A stretch of 64,000 nucleotides of DNA from Nocardioides marmotae (GCF_013177455.1 NZ_CP053660.1:2170001-2234000), one strand, 5' to 3'. Counted from the first letter of the stretch, positions 52,797 to 61,741 are shown. A program made the numbers and translations. The notes: generated by a model from the letters alone, not told the origin.

Positions 52797-53299
52797 GCCA
52801 TCCCCGGACGATGCCACCGCCGCGACGCCGGCGCTGGCCCTTGCTGCTGCTGGTGCTGTTCGTGGCCATGCCGGTGCTCGAGCTCTACGTGCTCATCCAG
52901 GTCGGGCAGGTCATCGGCGCCTGGTGGACGATCCTGCTGCTGATCCTCGCCGGCGTCCTCGGCAGCTGGCTGATCAAGCGCGAGGGCGCCCGCGCGTGGG
53001 CCGCGCTGCGCACGACGCTGGCCGCGGGCCGGATGCCGGCCCGGGAGATCGCCGACGGGGCGCTGGTGCTCCTCGGCGGCACCCTGATGCTCAGCCCCGG
53101 CTTCGTCAGCGACGCGTTCGGCATCCTGCTGATCCTGCCGGTGACCCGGCCGTTCTTCCGCCGGCTGCTGACCTCCGTGGTCGCCCGCCGGCTGGTCGTC
53201 GTCGGCCCGCTCGGGCCGGGCGGGCCGGGCGCCGGGCCCGGGAACGACGGACGCCCCGGACCAGACGTGGTCCGGGGCGACGTGGTCGACGAGCCCTAG
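52793..53299 (+). CDS. FxsA family membrane protein
   Basis: A 168-residue protein with several hydrophobic segments: LLLLVLFVAMPVLELYVLIQ (TM1), WTILLLILAGVLGSWLIKRE (TM2), and FVSDAFGILLILPVTRPF (C-terminal). The signature order matches FxsA, whose E. coli member counters phage T7 exclusion by F. The tail is Gly/Pro-rich. ATGA overlap with ppm, so it is part of the lnt-ppm-fxsA operon. Confidence 0.9.
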   Translation: MSHPRTMPPPRRRRWPLLLLVLFVAMPVLELYVLIQVGQVIGAWWTILLLILAGVLGSWLIKREGARAWAALRTTLAAGRMPAREIADGALVLLGGTLMLSPGFVSDAFGILLILPVTRPFFRRLLTSVVARRLVVVGPLGPGGPGAGPGNDGRPGPDVVRGDVVDEP

Positions 53300-53324
53300 C
53301 GCGATCCCGCGCCGGCGGGTCCGC

Positions 53325-53711
53325 TCAGGCGGACGCCTTGCGCTTCTTGGCGTTGGCGCGGTGCAGGTGCGCGGGGCCGATCTCGCCCCCGCGGAGCAGC
53401 TCGAGACGCTCCTTGAGGATGTCCTCGAGCTCCTTCTCCGAGCGGCGCTCGAGCAGCATGTCCCAGTGGGTGCGCGCGGGCTTCTCGGCCTTCTCCTCCG
53501 GCAGGATGCCGGCGGTGCTCAGCGCCTCGGCGCCGCAGCGCGGGCACTCCCAGACCGCCGGGATGTCGGCCTCGACCGACATGGTGATCTCGAACTCGTG
53601 GCCCTGCTTGCAGCGGTAGCCGACCTGCTGGCGAGCGGCGAACTCGATGCCGCGCTCGTCCTCGAAGCTCTGGCCCCCGAGCCGCGCTCCACGAAGTGTG
53701 CGCTCTGCCAT
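53325..53711 (-). CDS. rbpA: RNA polymerase-binding protein RbpA
   Basis: A 128-residue transcription factor. MAERTLRGARLGGQSFEDER is the N-terminal tail. The core YRCKQGHEFEITMSVEADIP, VWECPRCGAEAL contains the cysteines; the sigma-interacting part THWDMLLERRSEKELEDILK and ERLELLRGG follows. It stabilises RNA polymerase open complexes in actinobacteria. GGGAGGC precedes the ATG. Convergent with fxsA. Confidence 0.96.
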   Translation of the reverse strand: MAERTLRGARLGGQSFEDERGIEFAARQQVGYRCKQGHEFEITMSVEADIPAVWECPRCGAEALSTAGILPEEKAEKPARTHWDMLLERRSEKELEDILKERLELLRGGEIGPAHLHRANAKKRKASA

Positions 53712-53897
53712 TGAGACGCCTCCCAAATCTGTGTTCGCTACCTGATATCGGCCATTGACAGCCCGAAGTCTTGAACGGTACTGAGCCGCCCGGCATTCCG
53801 ACAATCGAGCGGCGTTCGTCACTCCGGTGCCCCGCGCGGAGGGCGTCCACACGGCTCGTGGTCCGCGCGGTCGGTCACAGCCCCAGGGAGAGCCTGC

Positions 53898-53920
53898 GGG
53901 AGCACCTGCTCCCCGGGGAG
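53898..53920 (-). terminator. GC-rich hairpin near the transporter gene end
   Basis: GGGAGCA (53898-53904) and TGCTCCC (53907-53913) pair perfectly but leave only a 2-base loop, so the working stem is about 6 bases. Overlapping CTCCCCGGGGAG (53909-53920) could form an alternative hairpin. It lies 11 bases past the transporter stop and could end its transcript. Confidence 0.45.
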
Positions 53921-53930
53921 CCTGCGGGTG

Positions 53931-55280
53931 TCAGACGACCGCCGGGGCGTCGTTGCCGGCGTCGCGGATCCCGCGGGCGGTGTCGACGCGGAGCAGCAGC
54001 AGCCCGCCGATGACGAAGAAGACGACCAGCGCGAAGATCGCCGGCCGGTAGGAGTCGCTGAACTGGTAGACGAGCCCGAAGACGAGGGCGCCGAGCCAGG
54101 ACGTCCCGCGCTCCATCGCGTGGTAGAAGCTGAAGTACTCCGCCTCCTTGCCGCGGGGGACCAGCAGCGAGAAGTAGGACCGGGACAGCGCCTGGGTGCC
54201 GCCGAGGACGATGCCGATCGCGGCGCCGAGGAGCAGGAACGGCACCAGCGCGCCGTCGGGGATGAAGATGGCCGCGGTGACGATCAGGCACCAGATGACG
54301 AGCCCGACGAGGATCACCTTCTTCGCCCCGACCCGCTCGGCGGCCCGGCCGAAGGACAGCGCGCCGGCGATCGCGACGACCTGGACGAGCAGGTAGGTCC
54401 CCAGGACGGTGCCGGTCTCGAAGCCGAGCTCCTTCTCGCCGTACACCGCGGCCTGGCCGATGACGGTCTGGATGCCGTCGTTGAAGAACAGGTAGGCCAG
54501 CAGGAAGGTGACCGCGACCGGGTAGTTCCGCAGCTCGCGCAGGGTGACCCACAGCTGCCCGAAGCTGCGCTGCACGACACCGCCCTCGACGTGCTCGACG
54601 TCGGCGGGCTCGTGGTTGCGCAGCCGCAGCCACGGGATGATCGTGAAGCCCGCCCACCACACGACGGCCGAGAGCATGCTCAGGCGCACCGCCATCGCCT
54701 CGGTCAGCCCGAGGCTGTCGTGAGCGGTGACGACGAAGAAGTTGACCGCGAGCAGCAGGCCGCCACCGGCGTACCCGAACGCCCAGCCCCGCGAGGAGAC
54801 CCGGTTGCGCTCGGCCTCGGTCGAGATCTGCACGAGGATCGAGTCGTTGACGACCGCGGCCGCACCGAAGCAGATGTTGGCGACGAGGAACGACGCCACG
54901 CCGAGCTGCCAGTTGTCGTCGGTGACGAAGAACAGCAGCGCGCCGGCCGCGGCGCCGGCCCAGGCGAACCCCGCGAGCAGGTCCTTCTTGCGCGAGGTCC
55001 GGTCGGCCACGGCCCCGAGCAGAGGCAGCACGATCGCCGAGATCAGGGTCGAGGCGGTGACGACGTACGCCGGCAGCGAGCCCGGCGCGAGGCTGAGGCC
55101 CAGCAGCGAGACCCGGTCGCCGACCGCGGCCTCCTCGGCGACCGCGATCAGGTAGGGACCGAAGAGCACGCCGGCGACCGTGGTCGCGAACGCGCTGTTG
55201 GCCCAGTCGTACCAGTACCAGGCGCGCTGCTCCCGGGCGCGGGCGAGCGGCGCGAGGTCGGCGATCTGGGTCGGGTTCAC
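53931..55280 (-). CDS. MFS transporter, UMF1 (Atg22-like) type
   Basis: A 449-residue major facilitator with about 12 TM helices. YWYDWANSAFATTVAGVLFG at the start is the UMF1 signature; later LSRSYFSLLVPRGKEAEYF. Related to the yeast vacuolar amino-acid exporter Atg22; substrate unknown. GTG 55280 overlaps the glycerophosphodiesterase stop by 4 bases, so the two form an operon. Confidence 0.9.
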   Translation of the reverse strand: MNPTQIADLAPLARAREQRAWYWYDWANSAFATTVAGVLFGPYLIAVAEEAAVGDRVSLLGLSLAPGSLPAYVVTASTLISAIVLPLLGAVADRTSRKKDLLAGFAWAGAAAGALLFFVTDDNWQLGVASFLVANICFGAAAVVNDSILVQISTEAERNRVSSRGWAFGYAGGGLLLAVNFFVVTAHDSLGLTEAMAVRLSMLSAVVWWAGFTIIPWLRLRNHEPADVEHVEGGVVQRSFGQLWVTLRELRNYPVAVTFLLAYLFFNDGIQTVIGQAAVYGEKELGFETGTVLGTYLLVQVVAIAGALSFGRAAERVGAKKVILVGLVIWCLIVTAAIFIPDGALVPFLLLGAAIGIVLGGTQALSRSYFSLLVPRGKEAEYFSFYHAMERGTSWLGALVFGLVYQFSDSYRPAIFALVVFFVIGGLLLLRVDTARGIRDAGNDAPAVV

Positions 55281-56119
55281 GGTTGTTCCCTCCGTTGTCC
55301 TCGCTGCTGCTCCTGCCCCCGCCACTGGCCGCGGCGGACCAGGACGTCGCGGAGCAGGTCGGTGCGGTCGGTCATCAGCCCGTCGACGCCCCGGTCGAGG
55401 AGCAGCTCCATCTCCTCGGGCGCGTCGATCGTCCAGACGTGGACGTGCTTGCCCGCGCGGTGGGCGCGGCGGACCAGGCCCGGCGTGGCGATCACCCACC
55501 GGGCGCGGCGGTGCGGCACCTGCAGGGCCGCGACCCGCCGCCGGGTCACCAGGTCGGCCAGCCGGCCGCTGGGCAGCAGCCGGAACGCGACGATCTCCGC
55601 GGGGGTCGCCGCGGTCGGCACGCGGCCCGCGGTGAGCGTGCGGAACCGCCGGACCCGCGACTGCACGAAGGAGCCGACCAGCAGCCGGTCGTGGGCGCGG
55701 TGGTCCTCGACGAAGCGGGCCAGCGCGTCGACCGCCCCGTCGGACTTGAGGTCGACGTTGAAGCGCGCGTGCGGGAACGCCGTCACCAGCTCGGCCAGGG
55801 TGGGGACCTCCTCGCGCCCGCCGACGTGCGCGCGGCGCACCTCGGCGTACGTCAGGTCCGCGATCGCGCCGCGCAGGTCGGTGACCCGGTCGAGCACGGC
55901 GTCGTGGAAGGCCAGCAGCACGCCGTCGGCGGTGACGTGGACGTCGGTCTCGAGGTAGTCGTAGCCGAGCCCGACCGCGTGGGCGAAGGCGGCCCGGGTG
56001 TTCTCCAACCCCTCGATGTCGGGGTGGTAGGCCCCGCCGCGGTGGGCGAAGGCGAGCACCGACCCCGGTGTCGCGAGCACCTCGTCGAGGTAGGCCCAGC
56101 CGGTCCGAGGTGCGGTCAC
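55277..56119 (-). CDS. glycerophosphodiester phosphodiesterase
   Basis: A 280-residue GDPD-fold enzyme. LAFAHRGGAYHPDIEGLENT, YLETDVHVTADGVLLAFHDA and FNVDLKSDGAV contain the catalytic and metal residues; HVWTIDAPEEMELLLDRGVD, then GLMTDRTDLL ends the barrel. It releases glycerol-3-phosphate from deacylated phospholipids. GTG start at 56119, with CATACT 6 bases upstream. Confidence 0.93.
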   Translation of the reverse strand: MTAPRTGWAYLDEVLATPGSVLAFAHRGGAYHPDIEGLENTRAAFAHAVGLGYDYLETDVHVTADGVLLAFHDAVLDRVTDLRGAIADLTYAEVRRAHVGGREEVPTLAELVTAFPHARFNVDLKSDGAVDALARFVEDHRAHDRLLVGSFVQSRVRRFRTLTAGRVPTAATPAEIVAFRLLPSGRLADLVTRRRVAALQVPHRRARWVIATPGLVRRAHRAGKHVHVWTIDAPEEMELLLDRGVDGLMTDRTDLLRDVLVRRGQWRGQEQQRGQRREQP

Positions 56120-56178
56120 CGGAGCAGTATGGCTGGCTCCGGCGACCGCCTCGGGACCCGCGGGTCAGATGTCACGGG

Positions 56179-57711
56179 TCAGATGTCGCGGAAGGACTCG
56201 ATGTTCGCGCCGAGCAGGTTGAGCCGCTCGGCGAGGTCCTCGTAGCCACGGTGGATGACGTAGGTGCTGCGCAGCACCGAGGTGCCCTTGGAGGCCAGCA
56301 TCGCGAGCAGGATCACCACGGCCGGCCGCAGCGCCGGGGGACAGATGAGCTCGGCGCCCGAGAACGACGTCGGGCCCTCGATCATCACCCGGTGCGGGTC
56401 GAGCAGCTTGACCCGGCCGCCGAGCTTGTTGAGGTCGGTGAGGTAGATCGCGCGGTTCTCATAGACCCAGTCGTGCAACAGCGTCTGGCCCTGCGCGACG
56501 GCCGCGATGACCGCGAAGAACGGCAGGTTGTCGATGTTGAGGCCGGGGAACGGCATCGGGTGGATCTTGTCCAGCGGCGCGTGCAGCAACGAGGGGTGGG
56601 TGGTGATGTCCACCAGCCGGGTCTGGCCGTTGAGGGCGACGTACTCCTCGGAGCGGTCGTAGGAGAAGCCCATCTCCTCCAGCAGCGCCAGCTCGATCTC
56701 GAGGAACTCGATCGGCACCCGCTCGATGGTGATCTCGGACTGGGTGACGATCGCGGCGGCCAGCAGCGACATCGCCTCGATCGGGTCCTCGCTGGGGGCG
56801 TAGTCGACGTCGACGTCGATCTCGCTGAGGCCGGTGACGGTCAGGGTGGTGCTGCCGATGCCGTCGACCCGGACGCCGAGCTTCTGCAGGTAGAAGCAGA
56901 GGTCCTGGACCATGTAGTTCGACGAGGCGTTGCGGATGACGGTGGTGCCCGGGTGCAGGGCGGCGGCCATCAGGGCGTTCTCGGTGACGGTGTCGCCGCG
57001 CTCGGTGAGCACGATCGGGCGGCTCGGCTCGACGTTGCGGTCGACCCGCGCGTGGTAGGAGCCGTCGGTGGCCTTGACCTCGAGCCCGAAGGGGCGCAGC
57101 GCAGCCATGTGCGGCTCGACGGTGCGGGTGCCGAGGTCGCAGCCGCCGGCGTAGGGCAGCTCGAAGTTCTCCGCGCGGTGCAGCAGCGGGCCGAGGAACA
57201 TGATGATGGAGCGGGTACGTCGCGCGGCGACCTCATCGACCGCGCCGAGCTCGAGCTCGCGGGGCGGCACGATCTCCAGGTCGTTGTCGTCGTTGAGCCA
57301 GGTCGTCTGCACGCCGAGGCTCTGGAGGACCTCGAGCAGGCGGTTGACCTCCTCGATCCGGGCGACCTTGCGCAGCGTGGTGCGGCCGCGGTTGAGCAGC
57401 GAGGCGCACAGCAGCGCGACGCCGGCGTTCTTGGAGGTCTTCACGTCGATGCGGCCCGAGAGGGTGGTGGGGCCCGTGACGCGGAGGTGGGTGGGGCCGG
57501 CGCCGAGCGCGACGATCTCGGAGTCGAGGGCGGCGCCGATGCGCGCGATCATCTCCAGCGAGAGGTTCTGCTGGCCCTTCTCGATCCGGTTGATCGCGCT
57601 CTGGCTCGTGGAGAGCAGGTCCGCCAGCTGGTGCTGGGTCAGCCCCCGGTGCTTGCGGGCGTCGCGGATGACGTTGCCGATGCGTCCCTTGTAGTCCTGG
57701 GTCTGCGTCAT
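56179..57711 (-). CDS. MurA-family enzyme fused to an N-terminal XRE helix-turn-helix
   Basis: A 510-residue fusion. Residues about 8-62 are a Cro/CI-type HTH (RIGNVIRDARKHRGLTQHQL, then ADLLSTSQSAINRIEKGQ). Residues about 75-510 are a UDP-N-acetylglucosamine 1-carboxyvinyltransferase fold, with Lys94 (VKTSKNAGVA) and Cys191 (AGGCDLGTRTVEPH), the positions that act in MurA. MurA transfers enolpyruvate from PEP to UDP-GlcNAc in peptidoglycan synthesis. A DNA-binding domain on such an enzyme suggests it also regulates genes. A palindrome at 57723-57740 lies just upstream. TTG 57720 is an alternative start. Confidence 0.9.
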   Translation of the reverse strand: MTQTQDYKGRIGNVIRDARKHRGLTQHQLADLLSTSQSAINRIEKGQQNLSLEMIARIGAALDSEIVALGAGPTHLRVTGPTTLSGRIDVKTSKNAGVALLCASLLNRGRTTLRKVARIEEVNRLLEVLQSLGVQTTWLNDDNDLEIVPPRELELGAVDEVAARRTRSIIMFLGPLLHRAENFELPYAGGCDLGTRTVEPHMAALRPFGLEVKATDGSYHARVDRNVEPSRPIVLTERGDTVTENALMAAALHPGTTVIRNASSNYMVQDLCFYLQKLGVRVDGIGSTTLTVTGLSEIDVDVDYAPSEDPIEAMSLLAAAIVTQSEITIERVPIEFLEIELALLEEMGFSYDRSEEYVALNGQTRLVDITTHPSLLHAPLDKIHPMPFPGLNIDNLPFFAVIAAVAQGQTLLHDWVYENRAIYLTDLNKLGGRVKLLDPHRVMIEGPTSFSGAELICPPALRPAVVILLAMLASKGTSVLRSTYVIHRGYEDLAERLNLLGANIESFRDI

Positions 57712-57722
57712 GCCGACCAAGG

Positions 57723-57740
57723 TAACTCACATGTGAGATA
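57723..57740. promoter_or_regulatory. palindrome upstream of HTH-MurA, candidate self-operator
   Basis: CTCACATGTGAG (57726-57737) is a perfect 12-base palindrome. Adding flanking TA (57723-57724, 57739-57740) extends the symmetry with one mismatch. It starts 14 bases before the HTH-MurA ATG and lies in the gap to the divergent alcohol dehydrogenase. Its size and place fit an operator for an XRE-type dimer, most simply the HTH of the MurA-family protein itself. Inferred. Confidence 0.65.
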
Positions 57741-57799
57741 ACGCCATTCCCAACGCCGCGGCGCGTGTCGGGTGCCCGGCCGGGGTGCAGGATGTCGCC

Positions 57800-58828
57800 A
57801 TGCGTGCCACGACCATCCACGGCCCCGGCGACATCCGCTTCACCGAGGTCCCGGACCCCACCATCATCGAGCCCACCGACGCGATCGTCCGGGTCACCTC
57901 CTCCTGCATCTGCGGGTCGGACCTGTGGCCCTACCGCGGGGAGAACCCGATCACCGAGGGCGCGACCATCGGCCACGAGTGCATCGGCGTCGTCGAGGAG
58001 GTCGGCAGCGAGGTGCGCGACATCCGCGTCGGCGACTTCGTCGTCGTCCCCTTCGACCACTGCGACGGCACCTGCGCCCACTGCCTCGCCGGGGTCCAGT
58101 CGGCCTGCGTGAACCTCGGGATGACCACGAGCGGGCAGGGGGAGTACGCCCGGGTGGTCCACGCCGACGGCAGCCTGGTCCGCGTCGACGGCGTCTCTGG
58201 CGGGGCGCCCGACCCGGCGCTCGTGCCCTCGCTGGTCGCGCTCTCCGACGTCCTGCCCACCGGCTGGCACGCCGCCGTGGCCGCCGGGGTCAAGCCCGGC
58301 GACACCGTGGTGGTCGTGGGCGACGGCGCGGTCGGGCTCTGCGGGGTGCTCGCCGCCTCGACGATGGGCGCCGAGCGGGTCGTGGTGATGTCGCGCCACG
58401 AGCCGCGGCAGCGGATCGCCACCGAGTTCGGCGCCACCCACGTCGTCGCCGAGCGCGGCAAGGAGGGCGCGGAGGCGATCAAGGAGCTCACCGGCGGCGT
58501 CGGCGCGGACGCCGTCCTGGAGTGCGTCGGCACCGACCAGGCCATGGGCACCGCCTTCGCGATCGCCCGCCCCGGCTCGACCGTCGGCTTCGTCGGCGTC
58601 CCGCACGGGGTGGAGCTGCCGGTGCGCCGGATGTTCCAGAAGAACGTCGGCCTCGCCGGCGGCATGGCGCCGGTGCGCCGCTACCTGCCCGCGCTGCTCG
58701 ACCTCGTGCTCGCCGGCACGATCGACCCCGGCAAGGTCTTCGACCTGACCCTGCCGCTGGACCAGGTCGCCGAGGGCTACCGCGCCATGGACGAGCGCCG
58801 GGCGATCAAGGTGCTGCTGCAACCGTGA
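57800..58828 (+). CDS. zinc-dependent alcohol dehydrogenase
   Basis: A 342-residue MDR dehydrogenase. CICGSDLWPYRGENP and IGHECIGVV bind catalytic zinc; CDGTCAHCLAGVQSAC binds structural zinc; VVVVGDGAVGLCGVLAA is the NAD site. Substrate probably an alcohol or glutathione-type adduct. ATG 57800 is chosen over GTG 57785. Its stop overlaps the phosphatase GTG by 4 bases. Confidence 0.93.
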   Translation: MRATTIHGPGDIRFTEVPDPTIIEPTDAIVRVTSSCICGSDLWPYRGENPITEGATIGHECIGVVEEVGSEVRDIRVGDFVVVPFDHCDGTCAHCLAGVQSACVNLGMTTSGQGEYARVVHADGSLVRVDGVSGGAPDPALVPSLVALSDVLPTGWHAAVAAGVKPGDTVVVVGDGAVGLCGVLAASTMGAERVVVMSRHEPRQRIATEFGATHVVAERGKEGAEAIKELTGGVGADAVLECVGTDQAMGTAFAIARPGSTVGFVGVPHGVELPVRRMFQKNVGLAGGMAPVRRYLPALLDLVLAGTIDPGKVFDLTLPLDQVAEGYRAMDERRAIKVLLQP

Positions 58829-60507
58829 GCGACCTCCTGCGACTCGGACCGCTGCTGCGGTTCGTCGACGAGACCAGCGCCACGGTGTGGGTGGAGACCG
58901 AGCAGGCCGCCTCGGTCACCGTCCGGGCCGGCACCGCGACCGGGACCGCCCGGACGTTCGCGGTCCACGGCCACCACTACGCGCTCGTCGAGGTCGCGGG
59001 CCTCACCCCCGGCACCCGCACGCCGTACGTCGTCGAGGTCGACGGCGCCCGGGCCTGGCCGCCCGCCGAGAGCCCCTACCCGGACCCCGTCATCGGGACC
59101 TTGGAGGCGGGGCGGCCGCTGCGGATGCTGTTCGGCTCCTGCCGGGTCAGCGTCTCCCACGACGAGGCCGGCAACGCCCAGCACGGCGTCGACGCGCTGC
59201 GCGCCTACGCCCTCCACCTCGCCGGCGACACCAGCGCCGGCGTGGCCGACGACGAGTGGCCCGACCTGGTGCTCTTCCTCGGCGACCAGGTCTACGCCGA
59301 CGACACCAGCGCGGAGATGAAGGCCTTCATCGAGCAGCGGCGCGACCCGTCGGAGGCCCCGTGGTACGAGCTGCAGGACTACGAGGAGTACGCCCACCTC
59401 TACCGGCTCGCGTGGAACGACCCCGCCAACCGGTGGCTGCTCTCCACGCTGCCGAGCGCGATGATCTTCGACGACCACGACATCCGCGACGACTGGAACA
59501 CCAGCGCGAGCTGGCGGGCGAAGATGGAGGCCACCGAGTGGTGGCACGACCGCGTGGTCGGCGGCCTGGCGTCGTACTGGGTCCACCAGCACGTGGGCAA
59601 CCTCAGCCCCGCCGAGCGCGCCGCGGACCCGCTCTGGCAGCGGATCGCGTCGTACGACGGCGCCACCGAGCTCGACCTGACCGCCGAGCTCGACGCGCTC
59701 GCCGAGCGGGCCGACCAGCAGCCCGACCACTACCGGTGGAGCTTCTGCCGCGACTTCGACACCCAGGCGCGGCTGGTGGTCGTGGACTCGCGGGCCGCAC
59801 GGGTGCTCACCCCCGAGCTGCGCTGCATGCTCGACGACGCCGAGATGGCCTGGCTCGAGGAGCGGATGGTCGGCGACGTCGACCACCTGATCATCGGCAC
59901 CTCGCTGCCGTTCCTGCTGGCGCCGGCGCTGCACCACGTGGAGGCCTTCAGCGAGGCGCTCGCCCAGGGCCGGTTCGGCCGGGTGTTCAAGACGGTGGGG
60001 GAGAAGGCGCGACAGGCCGCCGACCTCGAGCACTGGGCGGCCTTCCAGGACGGCTTCCAGCAGGTCGGCCGAATGGTCGTCGAGGTGGCCGCGGGGGAGC
60101 GGGGGAGGCCGCCGCGGACGGTGACGTTCCTCTCCGGCGACGTCCACCACAGCTACGTCGCGCTCGCCGAGCCGGACCCGGCCAGCGGGCGCACCGCGCA
60201 GAGCGCGATCGTGCAGGCCGTGTGCTCGCCGATCCGCAACCCGCTGCCGCGGGTGATGCGCGCGGCGACCGCACTGGCCGCGCACGGCCGGGCGCGGCCG
60301 ACGGGGCGGCTGCTCGGCGGCCGGGTGCCGCGCAGCCCGCTGCGGTGGCGGCTGCCGCGCGGCCCCTGGTACGACAACAACCTCGCGGTCCTCGAGCTGC
60401 GCGAGCACGAGCTGCACCTGGCCTGGTCGCACGGCGTCACCGACGGCGAGCCGGACCGGCCGTCACTGGAGCAGGTGGCCGCCGTCGACGTGCCGTTCCG
60501 CGGGTGA
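58825..60507 (+). CDS. PhoD-like metallophosphatase (alkaline phosphatase D family)
   Basis: A 560-residue protein. An N-terminal beta domain (about 1-95) is followed by a metallophosphoesterase core: LFGSCRVSVS, VLFLGDQVYADDTSA (metal-binding GDQxYAD), SAMIFDDHDIRDDWN, and TFLSGDVHHSYVAL. No signal peptide is evident, unlike secreted PhoD. Substrate a phosphodiester or monoester. GTG start in a GTGA overlap with the dehydrogenase gene. Confidence 0.9.
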   Translation: MSDLLRLGPLLRFVDETSATVWVETEQAASVTVRAGTATGTARTFAVHGHHYALVEVAGLTPGTRTPYVVEVDGARAWPPAESPYPDPVIGTLEAGRPLRMLFGSCRVSVSHDEAGNAQHGVDALRAYALHLAGDTSAGVADDEWPDLVLFLGDQVYADDTSAEMKAFIEQRRDPSEAPWYELQDYEEYAHLYRLAWNDPANRWLLSTLPSAMIFDDHDIRDDWNTSASWRAKMEATEWWHDRVVGGLASYWVHQHVGNLSPAERAADPLWQRIASYDGATELDLTAELDALAERADQQPDHYRWSFCRDFDTQARLVVVDSRAARVLTPELRCMLDDAEMAWLEERMVGDVDHLIIGTSLPFLLAPALHHVEAFSEALAQGRFGRVFKTVGEKARQAADLEHWAAFQDGFQQVGRMVVEVAAGERGRPPRTVTFLSGDVHHSYVALAEPDPASGRTAQSAIVQAVCSPIRNPLPRVMRAATALAAHGRARPTGRLLGGRVPRSPLRWRLPRGPWYDNNLAVLELREHELHLAWSHGVTDGEPDRPSLEQVAAVDVPFRG

Positions 60508-60562
60508 GGGTGGGGCTTGTCGGTTTCCCCGGTTCTCCCCGAGAAGTGATGGCCGGCGCGAC

Positions 60563-60703
60563 TCAGGCGTGGACGAGGTTCCGCACGGGCTGGCAGCGGC
60601 AGGTGTCCGAGCAGGCCAGGTAGGTGTGCGGGGCGTGCCCGCACTGCCCGCACGGCAGGTCGTGCGAGATCGGTCGGGCGCTGGTCTGGACGGTGTCCCA
60701 CAT
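60563..60703 (-). CDS. 46-residue cysteine-rich small protein
   Basis: A short ORF starting MWDTVQTSARPISHDL, with a Cys/His cluster CGQCGHAPHTYLAC and then SDTCRC. Five cysteines (18, 21, 31, 35, 37) and two histidines suggest a zinc or other metal site. GGAGGT lies 7 bases before the ATG, strongly supporting expression. Function unknown; it stands alone between the phosphatase and hydrolase genes, convergent with the phosphatase. Confidence 0.65.
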   Translation of the reverse strand: MWDTVQTSARPISHDLPCGQCGHAPHTYLACSDTCRCQPVRNLVHA

Positions 60704-60840
60704 GTCGATGACCTCCGAAGTCGTCCCTGCGACCGTAGGCCCCCAGGTCGGCGATGTGGGCCACAACACACCGAGATGACCCCGATGGGCCATCCGGACC
60801 GGCCGGTCGGCCCCGCCCGGGGGAGCCCGGGCCACCGGCC

Positions 60841-60846
60841 TAGGCT
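60841..60846 (+). promoter_or_regulatory. TAGGCT -10 element, probably leaderless
   Basis: TAGGCT, 6 bases before GTG 60853 of the esterase gene. Confidence 0.5.
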
Positions 60847-60852
60847 GCCGTC

Positions 60853-61662
60853 GTGACCACCGAGCGCACCGGCACCCTCCACGACACCGAGGTCGGCGGG
60901 CCCGGGGGAGCACGCACCGTCTTCCTGCACGGACTCTTCGGGCAGGGCAAGAACTTCACCCAGGCCGCGCGGACGCTCGAGCCGGACCTGCACTCGCTGC
61001 TGGTCGACCTGCCCAACCACGGCCGTTCCGCGTGGACCGACTCGGTCGACTACGTGGACGTCGCCGACGCCGTGGCCGACCACCTGCGCGGTGGTTTCGC
61101 CGCCGACGGTCCGGTCCACCTCGTCGGGCACTCGATGGGCGGCAAGGTCGCGATGGTGCTGGCGCTGCGGCACCCCGACCTGGTCGGCCGGCTCGTCGTG
61201 GTCGACATCTCGCCCACCGCCAACGGCGGCACGGGGGAGTTCGAGCACCTGCTCGACAGCCTCGCGCGGCTCGACGTGGACGCCGTCGCCCGCCGCGCCG
61301 ACGCCGACCGGCTGCTCAGCGAGGACATCCCCGACGAGCGCGTCCGCGGGTTCCTCCTGCAGAACCTGCGCTCGCACGGCGCGGACTTCCGCTGGCAGGC
61401 CAACCTGGCGCTGCTGCGCGCCGAGCTCGCCACCATCGGCGGGTTCCCGGACGCATCCCAGCTCGGCGACGGCGTCTTCGACCACCCGGTCCTGTGGCTG
61501 GCCGGCGAGCGCTCGTCGTACGTCCGTGACGAGCACGACGCCACCATGCGCCGGCTCTTCCCGCGCACCCGGCTGGTCACGATCAAGGGCGCCGGTCACT
61601 GGGTGCACTCCGAGCAGCCCGAGGCGTTCGTCTCCGCGCTGCGGGTCTTCCTCACCGCCTGA
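60853..61662 (+). CDS. alpha/beta hydrolase (YbfF-like esterase)
   Basis: A 269-residue hydrolase. HGLFGQGKNF is the oxyanion loop, GHSMGGKVAM carries nucleophile Ser94, and GAGHWVHSEQP the catalytic His; VVDISPTANG is typical of the YbfF-like group. Acts on small esters or thioesters; substrate unknown. GTG start. Confidence 0.9.
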   Translation: MTTERTGTLHDTEVGGPGGARTVFLHGLFGQGKNFTQAARTLEPDLHSLLVDLPNHGRSAWTDSVDYVDVADAVADHLRGGFAADGPVHLVGHSMGGKVAMVLALRHPDLVGRLVVVDISPTANGGTGEFEHLLDSLARLDVDAVARRADADRLLSEDIPDERVRGFLLQNLRSHGADFRWQANLALLRAELATIGGFPDASQLGDGVFDHPVLWLAGERSSYVRDEHDATMRRLFPRTRLVTIKGAGHWVHSEQPEAFVSALRVFLTA

Positions 61663-61741
61663 GCCGTCGGCCCACGCGGCGGGTCGGGCTGGGTCGGGCG
61701 GTGCGCAAACTCCCTACTCGCCGGTTTACCCAGCCTGGGGG

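Noticed and set aside
53755..53784. TTGACA with TACTGA after 18 bases as a forward promoter
   Set aside because: The second element fits the -10 consensus poorly, and no forward gene follows; it would only run antisense to the transporter gene.
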